Assembly (NCBI GenBank): GCA_005502915.1
Contig: SCMT01000013.1
Span: 1-64,000 of the forward strand
DNA length: 64,000 nucleotides
Source: Lysobacteraceae bacterium 2PB
Lineage (GTDB): Bacteria; Pseudomonadota; Gammaproteobacteria; Xanthomonadales; Xanthomonadaceae
Reading direction: 5' to 3'
Made by a program: the position numbers and the translations under genes. The stretch's first letter is position 1; every line of letters starts with the position of its first letter. Below the pieces are notes generated by a model. It was not told the DNA's origin and did not search any database. It was given only the letters and a program-made list of their open reading frames with translations. Positions 30,690-39,501 of the stretch are shown here, one piece after another.

Positions 30690-31730
30690 TCATCGATGCG
30701 ACAGCGTCTCCATCAACGCCTTGATGACTTCCGCACCGAGCACCGGGACGATCGCATTGCCGGCGGCGCGCAATCGAGGAATGCGCCCGGATACCCCATC
30801 AACCAGAAGACGAATTCCGGATTGAGGGACGCGCCGCGCCTTGCCGTCGTGGCCGACGATCCAGTCGTGATCGTCCCATGCGCCGTGTGCGCTGCCATCG
30901 CGATCTCGCGGATCGCCACCAGCCCCGCCGAATTTCCCGCCCCGTTGTAGCCGTTCTTCGGCGGCGCCAGACTCGTCGGCGTCGGCCACAGCGCCAACGT
31001 CTGCGCCGCCAGATCCGGTGAGCGGTCGCGCTCGACTTCGCGGCGCGCGCCCTCCGGCGTGCGGATCGATTTGTCGGCCGAGGCGGTCGGCGTCGCCCAT
31101 AGCGCCCGCACCGTCGCATACACCTGACGTGGCAGCAGATCCGTCCGCGACGCGCCATCCCTCCTCGGTGCCAGCGACATGCCCGGCGAATCCTTGTAGT
31201 CGCGCGTCGTCGGTGTAAGCCACAAACCACAGTCGATCGCGTCGATGGGGCGCATTGATGGCACAAGCCGGAACAATCGCCGCTTCGCAGGTGTAACCGA
31301 GACTCGCCAGATCAGCGAACACTCCGTCGAGCCAACCCTGGCCAGTCGCCGCTGCAACCTGCTCGCCCACGAGTGCGGTGGGGCGACACTGTCGGACGAG
31401 CCGAAACACGTCGGGCCATAGGTGCCGAGGATCGTCGGTGCCGGCACGCTTGCCCGCGACCGAGAACGGCTGGCACGGACACGAGGCGCTCCACAGTTCG
31501 AGGTCGTCGGGCCAGCCGGCGAGTCTGGCGGCGTAGGCCCAGCCGCCGACGCCCGCGAACAGGTGGACTTGCCGGTACCCCGCGAGGTCGTCCGCATTGA
31601 GGTCACGGATGTCGCGCCCGTCGACGCGCCCCGGCGGAATCAAGGCCACGCCGATCTGGTTGTTCAGCCATGCGCAGAGATAGGGTTCGATTTCGTTGTA
31701 GAAGGCCGGCGCATGGATCGGCAGCGTCAC
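30690..31730 (-). CDS. C5-cytosine DNA methyltransferase
   Basis: The protein has 346 residues. The start is a GTG in a GTGA overlap. Motif I is HLFAGVGGWAYA (about 56-67), catalytic PCQ is at 85-87 (Cys86), motif VI is GEQV, motif VIII RRDRLWFVA, and motif X GNAIVP near the end. The region between motif VIII and X, where target recognition lies, is Gly/Asp-rich. It may protect phage DNA from host restriction. It is the last gene of the early operon. Confidence 0.9.
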   Translation of the reverse strand: MTLPIHAPAFYNEIEPYLCAWLNNQIGVALIPPGRVDGRDIRDLNADDLAGYRQVHLFAGVGGWAYAARLAGWPDDLELWSASCPCQPFSVAGKRAGTDDPRHLWPDVFRLVRQCRPTALVGEQVAAATGQGWLDGVFADLASLGYTCEAAIVPACAINAPHRRDRLWFVAYTDDARLQGFAGHVAGTEEGWRVADGSAATSGVCDGAGAMGDADRLGRQIDPHAGGRAPRSRARPLTGSGGADVGAVADADESGAAEERLQRGGKFGGAGGDPRDRDGSAHGAWDDHDWIVGHDGKARRVPQSGIRLLVDGVSGRIPRLRAAGNAIVPVLGAEVIKALMETLSHR

Positions 31731-32977
31731 TCGAGCGCATCCGCCGCATCGTCGAATGCGACGCCATCGGCCTCACGCACGGCGGATTCGCCGCTCCAAG
31801 TCTGCCAGCGGCGCACGATCACATCGACATACTTCGGGTCCAGTTCCATCAGCCGCGCGCGCCGGCCGCTCTTGTGCGCCGCGATCAAGGTCGTGCCCGA
31901 GCCGCCGAAACTGTCGAGGACCACATCGCCCGGTCGACTGGAGTTGCGGATGCACCGCTCCACCAATTCGACCGGCTTCATCGTCGGATGCAGATCGTTG
32001 CGCTGCGGCTTCTTGATCTGCCACACGTCGCCCTGGTCGCGATCGCCGCACCAATGGCGCTGCGCGCCTTCCGGCCAGCCGTAGAGGATCGGCTCGAACT
32101 GGCGCTGGTAGTCGGCGCGCCCGAGCGTGAAGGTGTTCTTCGCCCAGATCACGAACGTCGACCAGTGACCGCCTGCGGCGCGAAACGCGGCCTGCAGCGT
32201 GTCCAACTCGCCCGAGGACATGGCGATGTAGATCGCGCCGCGGCAGTGCGCCACCACCGGCGTCAGCGCGGCGAGCAGGAAGTCGTGAAAGGCCGCGCCG
32301 AGATTGTCGTTGAGGATCGGACGCTGGGTGCCGCGCTGCCGGTCCTTCGCGCTGTTTGCATAGTCGACGTTGTACGGCGGGTCGACGAAGACCATGTCTG
32401 CCTGCGCGCCGTCCAGCAGCCGCGCAAAACTCTCCGGATCGGTGGCGTCGCCGCACAGCACGCGATGCTCGCCCAGCACCCACAGATCGCCGGGGCGCGA
32501 CACCACAGCGACCTCCTCCTCGGGCATGTCGTCATCGTCGACCTCACCGGCTTGGTCGGTCTCCTCGCCCGCCATCAGTTCGGCCAGCGCGTCCGGATCG
32601 AAACCGGTCAGATCAAGGTCAAACCCGTCGTCCTGCAGCGACTCCAGTTCGGTGCGCAGCATGGCATCGTCCCAGCCGGCGTTCTCGGCGATGCGGTTGT
32701 CCGCGATCACCAGTGCGCGGCGCTGGGTCGGCGAGAGATGATCGAGCACGACGACCGGCACGACCTCCAGCCCGAGCTTGCGCGCAGCGACCAGGCGGCC
32801 GTGCCCGGCGACGATCACGCCGTCGCCGCCAACCAGGATCGGGTTGGTGAATCCGAACTCGACGATACTGGCCGCGATCTGCGCCACCTGGTCTCCCGAG
32901 TGGGTGCGCGCGTTACGCGCATACGGCAGCAGCCGCGCGAGCGGCCAGTGCTCGATCCGCTCAGCGACCCAACTCAT
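31727..32977 (-). CDS. ParB-domain-fused adenine/cytosine-N4 DNA methyltransferase
   Basis: The protein has 416 residues. The first 100 are a ParB/Srx-like domain (LLPYARNARTHSGDQVAQIA, VAGHGRLVAARKLG). The methylase domain has DPPY (199-202) and the SAM-binding LDSFGGSGTTLIAAH near residue 370. ParB-fused methylases are common on phages and mobile islands. The target base is likely adenine or N4-cytosine. It overlaps both neighbouring methylase genes (ATGA/GTGA), so the three are co-translated. Confidence 0.85.
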   Translation of the reverse strand: MSWVAERIEHWPLARLLPYARNARTHSGDQVAQIAASIVEFGFTNPILVGGDGVIVAGHGRLVAARKLGLEVVPVVVLDHLSPTQRRALVIADNRIAENAGWDDAMLRTELESLQDDGFDLDLTGFDPDALAELMAGEETDQAGEVDDDDMPEEEVAVVSRPGDLWVLGEHRVLCGDATDPESFARLLDGAQADMVFVDPPYNVDYANSAKDRQRGTQRPILNDNLGAAFHDFLLAALTPVVAHCRGAIYIAMSSGELDTLQAAFRAAGGHWSTFVIWAKNTFTLGRADYQRQFEPILYGWPEGAQRHWCGDRDQGDVWQIKKPQRNDLHPTMKPVELVERCIRNSSRPGDVVLDSFGGSGTTLIAAHKSGRRARLMELDPKYVDVIVRRWQTWSGESAVREADGVAFDDAADALE

Positions 32978-34437
32978 GCCGCCTCCGAGGTGGCGCCGCG
33001 GCGCTCGGCCGCGACGGCATCGAACGGCTTCCCGGTCGCTTCGTGCGTGATCGGCATGCCCGGCAGTTGCTGGCGGATGCGTTCGATGGCGACATCGACG
33101 TACTCAGCGGCGATCTCCACCGCGCGGCAGACGCGGCCGGTGCGCTCGCAGGCAATCAGAGTGCTGCCGCTGCCGCCGAAGGGTTCATACACGATCTCGC
33201 CCGCGTCGGTGTATGCCTCGATCACGAACGTCGGCAGCGTGACCGGGAACACCGCCGGATGATCGATGCCCCGGCCGAGCTTGCCCTTGTGGCGCATGAT
33301 GCGAATGACCGAGTCCGGAATCCGCATGTCTTGCGTCGGCTGGTGCTCGTGCGACCACGTCAGCGCCCCGCCATCCCTGCCGCGCAGCGCGGTGGACGAG
33401 CCATCGGCGCGCAGGTGGATGTCCTGCCCGGCGAACTTGCACGGCACGGTCTTGTTCGCCTTGCGGTTGTGGCGGTTGAAGTGGAAGACGAACTCGAAGC
33501 TGGGCGCGAGCCGTCCGCGCCAGTCGCCCGGCAGGCCCGGCCCTTGGTCCCAGACGTACCACCCGAATCGGCGCCAGCCCTGCGCGCGCATCCACGCGAT
33601 CCACTCGTCCCAGTAGGGCTGCACTTCGTTGTCGTCGTGGACGAGACCGAGGTTGACCAGCAGCTGGGCGTCGTGACGCAGTGCGCCTTCGGCAGCTGCG
33701 AATACGCCGCGCATCAGCGCGTCCCAGTCGCCGATACCGCTGGCGTAGTCGCGCTGCCGGGCGTAGGGCGGCGAGGTGATGCACAGGTGCGCGGCCTCGC
33801 CGCGCATCAGCGTCGCGACCACGGTCGGATCGGCGGCGTCGCCGCAGATCAGCCGGTGCCTGCCGATGATCCAGACATCTCCCACTCGGGACACTGGCGA
33901 CAGTTGCGAGGCGGGATCGCGCTCGTCGTCGCGGTCTTCGCCACCGTCCTCGTCGGCCTCATCGTCGTTCGCCGCATCGACTTCGCGCGTCTGCGCCGGA
34001 TCGCGGCATTGAGCGTCGCCGTCTTCCATCAGGTCGAGCAGGCGCTCGATCTCGCTGGCGGAGAAGCCGGTCAGGTCCAGATCGAAACCGACCTCGGCGA
34101 GATCGGCCAGTTCCAGCACCAGCATCGCCTCGTCCCAACCTGCATCGAGTGCGATGCGGTTGTCGGCGATCACCAGCGCGCGCTTTTGCGCCGGGCTCAG
34201 GTACGCCAGCTCGATCACCGGCACCTCGATCATTCCGAGCTTGCGCGCGGCGAGCAGCCGGCCGTGACCTGCGATCACGCCGTTGTCGCCGTCGACCAGG
34301 ATCGGCGAGGTCCAGCCGAATTCCACGATGCTCGCGGCGATCTGCGCAACCTGCGCCTCGCTGTGCGTGCGTGGATTTTTCGCATAGGGAATCAGCGCCT
34401 CGACCCGGCGGGTCTCGACGGCGAGGGCGTGGGGCAT
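32974..34437 (-). CDS. ParB-domain-fused DNA methyltransferase (SPPY type)
   Basis: The protein has 487 residues, a paralogue of its downstream neighbour. It has the ParB-like N-terminus (LIPYAKNPRTHSEAQVAQIA, IAGHGRLLAARKLG) and an acidic linker. The methylase motif is SPPY at 222-225, and the SAM motif EPFGGSGSTLIACE is near 430. SPPY hints at N4-cytosine methylation, while DPPY in the neighbour hints at adenine, so their targets probably differ. The start at 34437 is an ATG. Confidence 0.85.
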   Translation of the reverse strand: MPHALAVETRRVEALIPYAKNPRTHSEAQVAQIAASIVEFGWTSPILVDGDNGVIAGHGRLLAARKLGMIEVPVIELAYLSPAQKRALVIADNRIALDAGWDEAMLVLELADLAEVGFDLDLTGFSASEIERLLDLMEDGDAQCRDPAQTREVDAANDDEADEDGGEDRDDERDPASQLSPVSRVGDVWIIGRHRLICGDAADPTVVATLMRGEAAHLCITSPPYARQRDYASGIGDWDALMRGVFAAAEGALRHDAQLLVNLGLVHDDNEVQPYWDEWIAWMRAQGWRRFGWYVWDQGPGLPGDWRGRLAPSFEFVFHFNRHNRKANKTVPCKFAGQDIHLRADGSSTALRGRDGGALTWSHEHQPTQDMRIPDSVIRIMRHKGKLGRGIDHPAVFPVTLPTFVIEAYTDAGEIVYEPFGGSGSTLIACERTGRVCRAVEIAAEYVDVAIERIRQQLPGMPITHEATGKPFDAVAAERRGATSEAA

Positions 34438-34785
34438 CGTGGACTCGAAAAGAACCCCACCGACCAGCGCGCCCGGGAACAGGGGGGATGCGAACGCGCT
34501 GGCCGATGGGGTGGAGAGAAGTGACGTGCAAACCTGGCGGGCCGCAAACCTGCAAACCCTGCAACCCGTGCAAACCTTGGTTTGCGGTCAGACGGTAGCG
34601 AGGTTCCGCGGCTTTGCCCCCCGCTCTGGCAGGGGCGCAGGAAGGACCCGTAGACCTTGTGGGGCTACAACTGACCTCGTGGGTCGCTGTGGCCTCGCAG
34701 GCGTTGCGCCAGCGGGAGCACGTCGACCGTGGAGCAAAAGATACCTCGCAAAGGGGGTGGCTGTTTCTTCGCGGCGCCCTGCGTT
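34438..34785. other. non-coding gap with tandem 9-bp repeats
   Basis: No convincing gene was seen in these 348 nt. The notable feature is the repeat cluster at 34528-34585. The rest is GC-rich without a clear terminator. The gap lies inside the early operon, between the methylase and the HTH-type gene. Confidence 0.6.
34528..34585. repeat. cluster of GCAAACC repeats (iteron- or operator-like)
   Basis: GCAAACC occurs at 34528, 34544, 34552 and 34570, with a degenerate GCAACCC at 34561 and one inverted GGTTTGC at 34579. Most units are 8-9 bp apart. Short tandem sites of this type bind initiators or regulators in phages and plasmids. Confidence 0.65.
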
Positions 34786-35235
34786 TTACGATCCCGCATC
34801 GCTGGCTGCGACCGCTTGCGCCACGTTGCGCGATGCTGCGGTTTCGCCCGCGATGCGTGGCGGCTGCCCGTTGAGCTGGACTACGATCAGCGACAGGGCA
34901 TGCCGCCAGCGGCGCCATGCGGTGACGCGCGAACATCCGTAGGCCTCGCAGATCGCCCGCCACGGCACATAGCGGGCGCGCGCCCAGATCAGGTGGCGCT
35001 GATGCTCTTCCAGCCATAGCAGCCACTGCGTGGTCTCGGCGAGCCGATCGATGGCCGCAGGCGTCGCCGGGATGCGCAGCACCGTCAGCTCGTCCGCATA
35101 GCCTTCCCACGACTGGCGCGCGATCTCGGGCCACATCGTGACGTAGCCGGCGACACGGGCGGGCGGGAGCCTGTGCGCGGTCACTGCCGCCTCGTGGAAG
35201 CGGTACTCGACGTCCTTGATGGTCCACACCTTCAC
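34786..35235 (-). CDS. phage HTH-type protein (DUF6362-like)
   Basis: The protein has 149 residues. The GTG at 35235 lies in a GTGA overlap with the resolvase-like gene. The N-terminus (KVWTIKDVEYRFHEAAVTAH) and the later RYVPWRAICEAYGCSRVTAW, an HTH-like segment, match a small phage family found in early operons. The central WLLWLEEHQRHLIWARA is helical. It may be a regulator of the replication region. Family naming is from memory of the pattern. Confidence 0.6.
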   Translation of the reverse strand: MKVWTIKDVEYRFHEAAVTAHRLPPARVAGYVTMWPEIARQSWEGYADELTVLRIPATPAAIDRLAETTQWLLWLEEHQRHLIWARARYVPWRAICEAYGCSRVTAWRRWRHALSLIVVQLNGQPPRIAGETAASRNVAQAVAASDAGS

Positions 35236-35699
35236 GCCGCACGCTCCTGCGCGATGGCCCAGTGCAGCAGGGCGAGCGCGTCCGCCTCGTTGTCGTCGAC
35301 CGGGGCATGGCCCCAGCGCCGTACCGCTTCGAGCACGTCGTCCTTGTTCGCGTTGCCCTTGCCGGTGGCGTGCCGCTTGATCGTGCCCACGGGAACGCCC
35401 TGGTACGGGATCTGTCGCTGTTCGCACCAGGCACAGAGCTGGCCGAGGAAGCCGCCATAGGCGTGCGCAGCATCCGTGGACGCGTGCCTGCGCACTTCCT
35501 CGAACGCGATGTGCTGCAACCCGCCCGAGAGCGATTGCAGTTCGTCCAGCCAGCGGGCGAAGCGCAGGTAGCGCATGCCGCCGCCCTCGAAGCGCTGTGG
35601 CCTAAAGGATTGGGTGCCGCTCGTCACGCGGCGATCGTGTGTGCGCAGCGCCCAGCCCGTGGTGGTGCCGAGGTCAAGCGCGAGAAGTCTCTGGGTCAT
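35232..35699 (-). CDS. RuvC-like Holliday junction resolvase
   Basis: The protein has 155 residues. The start MTQRLLALDLG at 35699 places the first acidic residue in LLALDLGTTTGWAL, with IAFEEV and a final DDNEADALALLHWA. These are the RNase H-fold acidic positions. The region GTIKRHATGKGNANKDDVLE resembles the K-rich loop of phage RuvC-like enzymes. It probably resolves recombination or packaging intermediates. It lies beside the helicase and the Cas4-like nuclease. Confidence 0.75.
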   Translation of the reverse strand: MTQRLLALDLGTTTGWALRTHDRRVTSGTQSFRPQRFEGGGMRYLRFARWLDELQSLSGGLQHIAFEEVRRHASTDAAHAYGGFLGQLCAWCEQRQIPYQGVPVGTIKRHATGKGNANKDDVLEAVRRWGHAPVDDNEADALALLHWAIAQERAA

Positions 35700-35760
35700 T
35701 GTCAGGGTTCCATAGCGGGTGCCTGACACAGCCGACTTAGTTCATGGTTAGTCCCTATAC

Positions 35761-35781
35761 GTGCGTGTGCGCGCACGCGTG
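35761..35781. repeat. alternating purine-pyrimidine tract
   Basis: A 21-nt run of alternating purine and pyrimidine (GTGCGTGTGCGC, then GCACGCGTG) lies between the resolvase and the primase/helicase gene. Such tracts can form Z-DNA. No function is claimed. Confidence 0.4.
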
Positions 35782-35819
35782 GGCGTAAATCATGGACAGT
35801 GTCAGCTGCGTCAGGCGTG

Positions 35820-38105
35820 TCAGTCGGCGTCGGCATAGGGGGTGTATCCGGACCTCGGCGTAACCTTCACCCCGATCCCCTGAAACCCCCGTACGCCCAG
35901 TGCGTTGCGCCATTTTTCGATGCCGCGGGTGATCAGCAGGTCGGAGAAGCGGCGTTGCGAGCCGACGAACTCGCCAGCCGCTTCCGCCCACGCCTTCCAG
36001 TCGTTGAACAGTTCGCCGGTCAGGGCCTTGGCGTTGGCGTCACGGACGCAGCGCTCGTCGATCCACCGCCCCAGCGCGTCCTCGGCCTCGAAATACTCCT
36101 CGGTCGCCGAAACCACGCTGGCGGGCGGTTGGAGGCCCGTGCGCTGCCACTGCAGGCAGCCGGCCATCGCCCAGGCAAGGATGCCGTCGCGCTCGTCGAG
36201 CAGCCGCTCGGTGAGCTTCAGGTCGCGGCGCTCGGGCGGGATCGTCACCGTGAACGGGATCAGGTGCATGCGCCGCTTCATCGCCTCGTCGACGTTGCGG
36301 ATCGCGGGCTTGTGATTGCCCGCGATGACCAGCTTGAACTGCGGGGTGTACTCGAAGAAGTCCTGGCGCATGAAGCGCGCCGAGACCTTGTCGCCGCCGG
36401 TGATGGCCTTGACCTTCGACTCGTTCCATCGCCGGCCCTGTTCGGTTTCGACCGATGCGACGAAGCGCGCGCCGCGCAGTCCTGCCAGATCTGTCGGGTG
36501 GCGGTCGCCCCGCGCTTCCATGAACGTGTCCATCGGCGCGTTGGTCGCGTAATCGCCGAGGATTGTGGCCAGTACGTTGACGAACACCGACTTGCCGTTG
36601 GCGCCTGTGCCGTAGAGGAAGAACAGCGCGTGCGCGCTGGTCGCGCCGGTGAGGCAGTAGCCGGCCATGCGCTGCAGGTACGCCTGCAGGTCGGCGTCGC
36701 CGCCGGTCACATCGCCGAGGAACGCGCGCCAGCGGGTGCAGTCGCCCCTCGGCGTGGCAGTGGCCAGCCGGGTGTGGTGCTCGGCGCGCGCGTGCGGTCG
36801 CATTCGCCCGCTGCGCAGGTCGACAATGCCGCTGGGGGTGTTCAGGGCATAGGGATTGGCATCCCAGACGTCGGCCGTGGCCGCATGCCGGCGGTCGGTG
36901 CGGGCAAGCCGCTCCACACCGCCGACCGTGCCACTGGCGGCAAGCTTGGCGGCGAGCCGGTGCGAGTCGGCCTTCAGCGCGGCCTCGCGGCAGACTGCGC
37001 GCACCAGGTGCTGGACCAGCAGGGTCTCGTCCGCCTGCCAGCGCCGGCCGTCCCACAGCAGCCATTTGCCCCAGGCAGCGCAGTAGCGCCAGTCCTCGGC
37101 GTAGCGGGTGGTGAAGGACAGCGCGAGCGCGTCGTCGGTCGCCCAGACCGAGGCCTCCTGCGTCGGCGTCGCGGTCGCCGGCTTGATGCTCATGCGCGGG
37201 CCATCCGTGATGAAGCCCGCGACATCGAAGCCGTCCATCAGCGCATCGGCGGCGTCCCAGCCCTCGGGCCTGTCGTCCGGCGGCAGCAGGATGTCGCACG
37301 AGGTCGCGCCCACCGCGAGCGTCGCCTGCGCCGCGGCGGTCGCGTACTCCCAGCCCGGCACGTCCTTGTCCGGCCACAGCAGCACGGCCTTGCCGGCCAG
37401 TGGCGACCAGTCGGTCTTGTCCACGGGCGCATTCGCGCCGTGCATTGCGGTGGTCGCGACGATCCCGGCATCGATCAGGGCCTGCGCGCATTTCTCGCCT
37501 TCGACCAGTACCACGGTCGGCGCCTGCGCGATGCCCGGCTGGTGATACAGCGGCCGCGGTTCCGGCGGCGCGGGCTTGCGACGCCGGGCATCCCAGGGCC
37601 GGAACTCCTTCTTGCCGCCGGGCGGATCGTAGCGGTAGACCACGGCGATTAGCTGACCATCGGCGTCCAGGTAATCCCACTTGGCGGTCGCCGGGCCGAG
37701 TTCATCGATCGGTGGCGCCTTCTTCGGCTTCGCGATGGAGACTGCAGGCGTGCGGCCGAGCAGGCGCGTGGCTTCCTCAAGCACGCGCGCGAAGTCGTGC
37801 TGGGCGTCGAGCCGGTAATGCGCCGCAATCAGATCGAAGATGTCGCCGCCACTGCCCTCGGCGCGGTCGGTCCACAGGCCAGCCTTCTCGCCCGCCAGCA
37901 CCACCTCCAAGCTGTCGCCCGGGCTGCCCAGCGCATCGCCGATCACGAACTTGCCGCGCCGCGACTTGCCTGCCGGAAACAGCGTCGCCAGCACCGCGTC
38001 CAGACGACCGATCAGCGCCAGGCGGATCGCCTCGCGCGAATCGTCCTGCGGCAGTGCGGGCTCAACTGGATCGGCGTCGTTGAAGTCGGTCCAGTCACTG
38101 CCCAT
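35820..38105 (-). CDS. phage primase/helicase (Toprim + D5-like AAA)
   Basis: The protein has 761 residues. The N-terminal half has a Toprim-like VVLVEGEKCAQAL (Glu202, Glu204) and LLWPDKD (Asp246, Asp248). The C-terminal half has a D5-type helicase with Walker A YGTGANGKS (497-505), then FVASVETEQGRRWNESKVKA and FKLVIAGNHKPAIRNVDEAM. Such proteins prime and unwind phage origins. It overlaps the next upstream gene by 11 bp. No zinc-finger primase motif was seen at the N-terminus. Confidence 0.9.
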   Translation of the reverse strand: MGSDWTDFNDADPVEPALPQDDSREAIRLALIGRLDAVLATLFPAGKSRRGKFVIGDALGSPGDSLEVVLAGEKAGLWTDRAEGSGGDIFDLIAAHYRLDAQHDFARVLEEATRLLGRTPAVSIAKPKKAPPIDELGPATAKWDYLDADGQLIAVVYRYDPPGGKKEFRPWDARRRKPAPPEPRPLYHQPGIAQAPTVVLVEGEKCAQALIDAGIVATTAMHGANAPVDKTDWSPLAGKAVLLWPDKDVPGWEYATAAAQATLAVGATSCDILLPPDDRPEGWDAADALMDGFDVAGFITDGPRMSIKPATATPTQEASVWATDDALALSFTTRYAEDWRYCAAWGKWLLWDGRRWQADETLLVQHLVRAVCREAALKADSHRLAAKLAASGTVGGVERLARTDRRHAATADVWDANPYALNTPSGIVDLRSGRMRPHARAEHHTRLATATPRGDCTRWRAFLGDVTGGDADLQAYLQRMAGYCLTGATSAHALFFLYGTGANGKSVFVNVLATILGDYATNAPMDTFMEARGDRHPTDLAGLRGARFVASVETEQGRRWNESKVKAITGGDKVSARFMRQDFFEYTPQFKLVIAGNHKPAIRNVDEAMKRRMHLIPFTVTIPPERRDLKLTERLLDERDGILAWAMAGCLQWQRTGLQPPASVVSATEEYFEAEDALGRWIDERCVRDANAKALTGELFNDWKAWAEAAGEFVGSQRRFSDLLITRGIEKWRNALGVRGFQGIGVKVTPRSGYTPYADAD

Positions 38106-38331
38106 CGGCGACCTCCCTGACGGGCGCGACGATGGTCGCGTTGCGATCGCGCCACTGCTCCAACTCGCTCAGCCGGAACCGGACCAGGTGGCCGATACGA
38201 TAGGCCGGCACGCCGCGCGCGCGGCGCTGGGTCTTGTTGTTGAGCCATTGCAACGGGATGCACAGCGCCTCGTGCGCGGTGCGGGCATCCACCATCGGCT
38301 CGACATGGGGAGAGGCGACATCTGGGGTCAT
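38095..38331 (-). CDS. small HTH protein (excisionase/AlpA-type)
   Basis: The protein has 78 residues. The start lies in an ATGA overlap with the nuclease gene. The C-terminal part reads CIPLQWLNNKTQRRARGVPA, then RIGHLVRFRLSELEQWRDRN. This is the winged-HTH pattern of excisionase and AlpA proteins (the wing R.G..VRF...ELE.W). It may regulate the early operon or help excision. It is a second such protein besides that at 41463. Confidence 0.65.
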   Translation of the reverse strand: MTPDVASPHVEPMVDARTAHEALCIPLQWLNNKTQRRARGVPAYRIGHLVRFRLSELEQWRDRNATIVAPVREVADGQ

Positions 38332-39062
38332 GAAGCCCTCCAGCAGCGGTCCTGCCATGTGCAGCACCTGCACTCGAAATGGGTCGGGTCCGAGAAGCTG
38401 CGTGGCAGCAACTCGCCTGCGTGGGTCGCGACCACCACCTGCACGGCCCGATCGGACATGCGCTGCGCGAGCTGGCCGTCGAAGGGCACGCGCTCGGCGT
38501 AGATCTCCATCGTGTCGGCATTGATGGCGGTGAACAGCGCCGGGTGTTCGTGCAGGCCGAGATAGGCCTGGTACATGGCGACCTGCGCGGCGTAGACGGG
38601 TTTGGCGACGGCGAGCCGGTGCTTCTCCAGCTCGCGCCAGGCTTTGGCGCCGAGGAACTTGCACTCCCACAGCGCCGGATAGCTGTAACCCTCGGGGCCG
38701 CCGACCAGCACGCCGTCGACATGGCCCTTGAGCCGGCCGTCCAGCGCCGAGAATCCGAGCTGCGTGCCGTCGTCCTGGCGCGTGCGCAGGTCGAATCCCG
38801 CGCCGCGCAGCCACCCGATCATGCAGTCCTCGAGCACGTGGCCACGCTCGAAGATGCGCAGCATCCTGCCGGGCGTGTCGCGGCCGGGATCGACCGGGGC
38901 ATCGGCATATTCGTACTGCAGGGCACGCGCGCATTCCACGCCCAGACGCGAGGCGCCGAGATACGTGCGCTTGCCCTCGGCCGCGCGCGCCTGTTGCAGG
39001 CCGATATCGATCAGGGCCTCCAGACGCCCCGACTCGGTCGACGACGAATTGAAATCCAGCAT
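38328..39062 (-). CDS. Cas4/RecB-like PD-(D/E)XK nuclease with four-Cys cluster
   Basis: The protein has 244 residues. Nuclease residues appear in GHVDGVLV (Asp116) and LWECKF (Glu133, Lys135). Four Cys (Cys44, Cys231, Cys234, Cys240; C-terminal FECRCCTWQDRC) match the Fe-S cluster design of Cas4 and AddB nucleases. In phages such enzymes process DNA ends for recombination. The neighbouring RecA-like ATPase suggests a joint role in recombination. The cluster is inferred from spacing. Confidence 0.8.
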   Translation of the reverse strand: MLDFNSSSTESGRLEALIDIGLQQARAAEGKRTYLGASRLGVECARALQYEYADAPVDPGRDTPGRMLRIFERGHVLEDCMIGWLRGAGFDLRTRQDDGTQLGFSALDGRLKGHVDGVLVGGPEGYSYPALWECKFLGAKAWRELEKHRLAVAKPVYAAQVAMYQAYLGLHEHPALFTAINADTMEIYAERVPFDGQLAQRMSDRAVQVVVATHAGELLPRSFSDPTHFECRCCTWQDRCWRAS

Positions 39063-39072
39063 CGCAGCGCCC

Positions 39073-39492
39073 TCAGAACGGGATGTCGTCGTCTTCGAAG
39101 TCGTCCAGCGGCGGCAACCCGCGCACCGCGCGCGACTGCTGGTGCTGCTGGCGTTCGTAGGCGTGGATCACCGCATCGATGACGCGCAGGGCCTGCGTCT
39201 GCGAGTACTGCGCCAGCGGCACGGCAAAGCCGACCGCATCGGCGGCGTTGCCCAGCGCGCGCAGGCATGCGCGCTGTGCGTCGGGAGAAAGGGGCAAGGT
39301 CACGGGGGCGAGTTCCTGCAGCGACGCCGGCTCATGCCGGCGCCTGCTGTCGTAGAGTTGATGGAAGGCGTCCTGGCAACGGCGCGAGCAGAAGGCCCAG
39401 CGGTGCGGGTAACGTCTCGGATCGGCAGGCGCGCGCGTCAGGTCAAGGTGACCGAAGCCGCGCGCCTGTCGGCCACAGGCCCAGCACCGCAT
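39073..39492 (-). CDS. phage protein with N-terminal zinc-binding motif (DUF6511-like)
   Basis: The protein has 139 residues. The N-terminus has MRCWACGRQARGFGHLDL and, about 25 residues later, FCSRRCQDAFHQLY, a C2C2 zinc-ribbon pattern. The middle is helical (RACLRALGNAADAVGFAVPL), and it ends in an acidic tail (PPLDDFEDDDIPF). This tail resembles those of single-strand-binding proteins that recruit partners. The family name is from memory and the function is unknown. Confidence 0.6.
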   Translation of the reverse strand: MRCWACGRQARGFGHLDLTRAPADPRRYPHRWAFCSRRCQDAFHQLYDSRRRHEPASLQELAPVTLPLSPDAQRACLRALGNAADAVGFAVPLAQYSQTQALRVIDAVIHAYERQQHQQSRAVRGLPPLDDFEDDDIPF

Positions 39493-39501
39493 GTGCCGGC
39501 C

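Noticed and set aside
35799-37652. Rightward open frame of 617 codons
   Set aside because: Antisense to the primase/helicase, whose motifs are clear.
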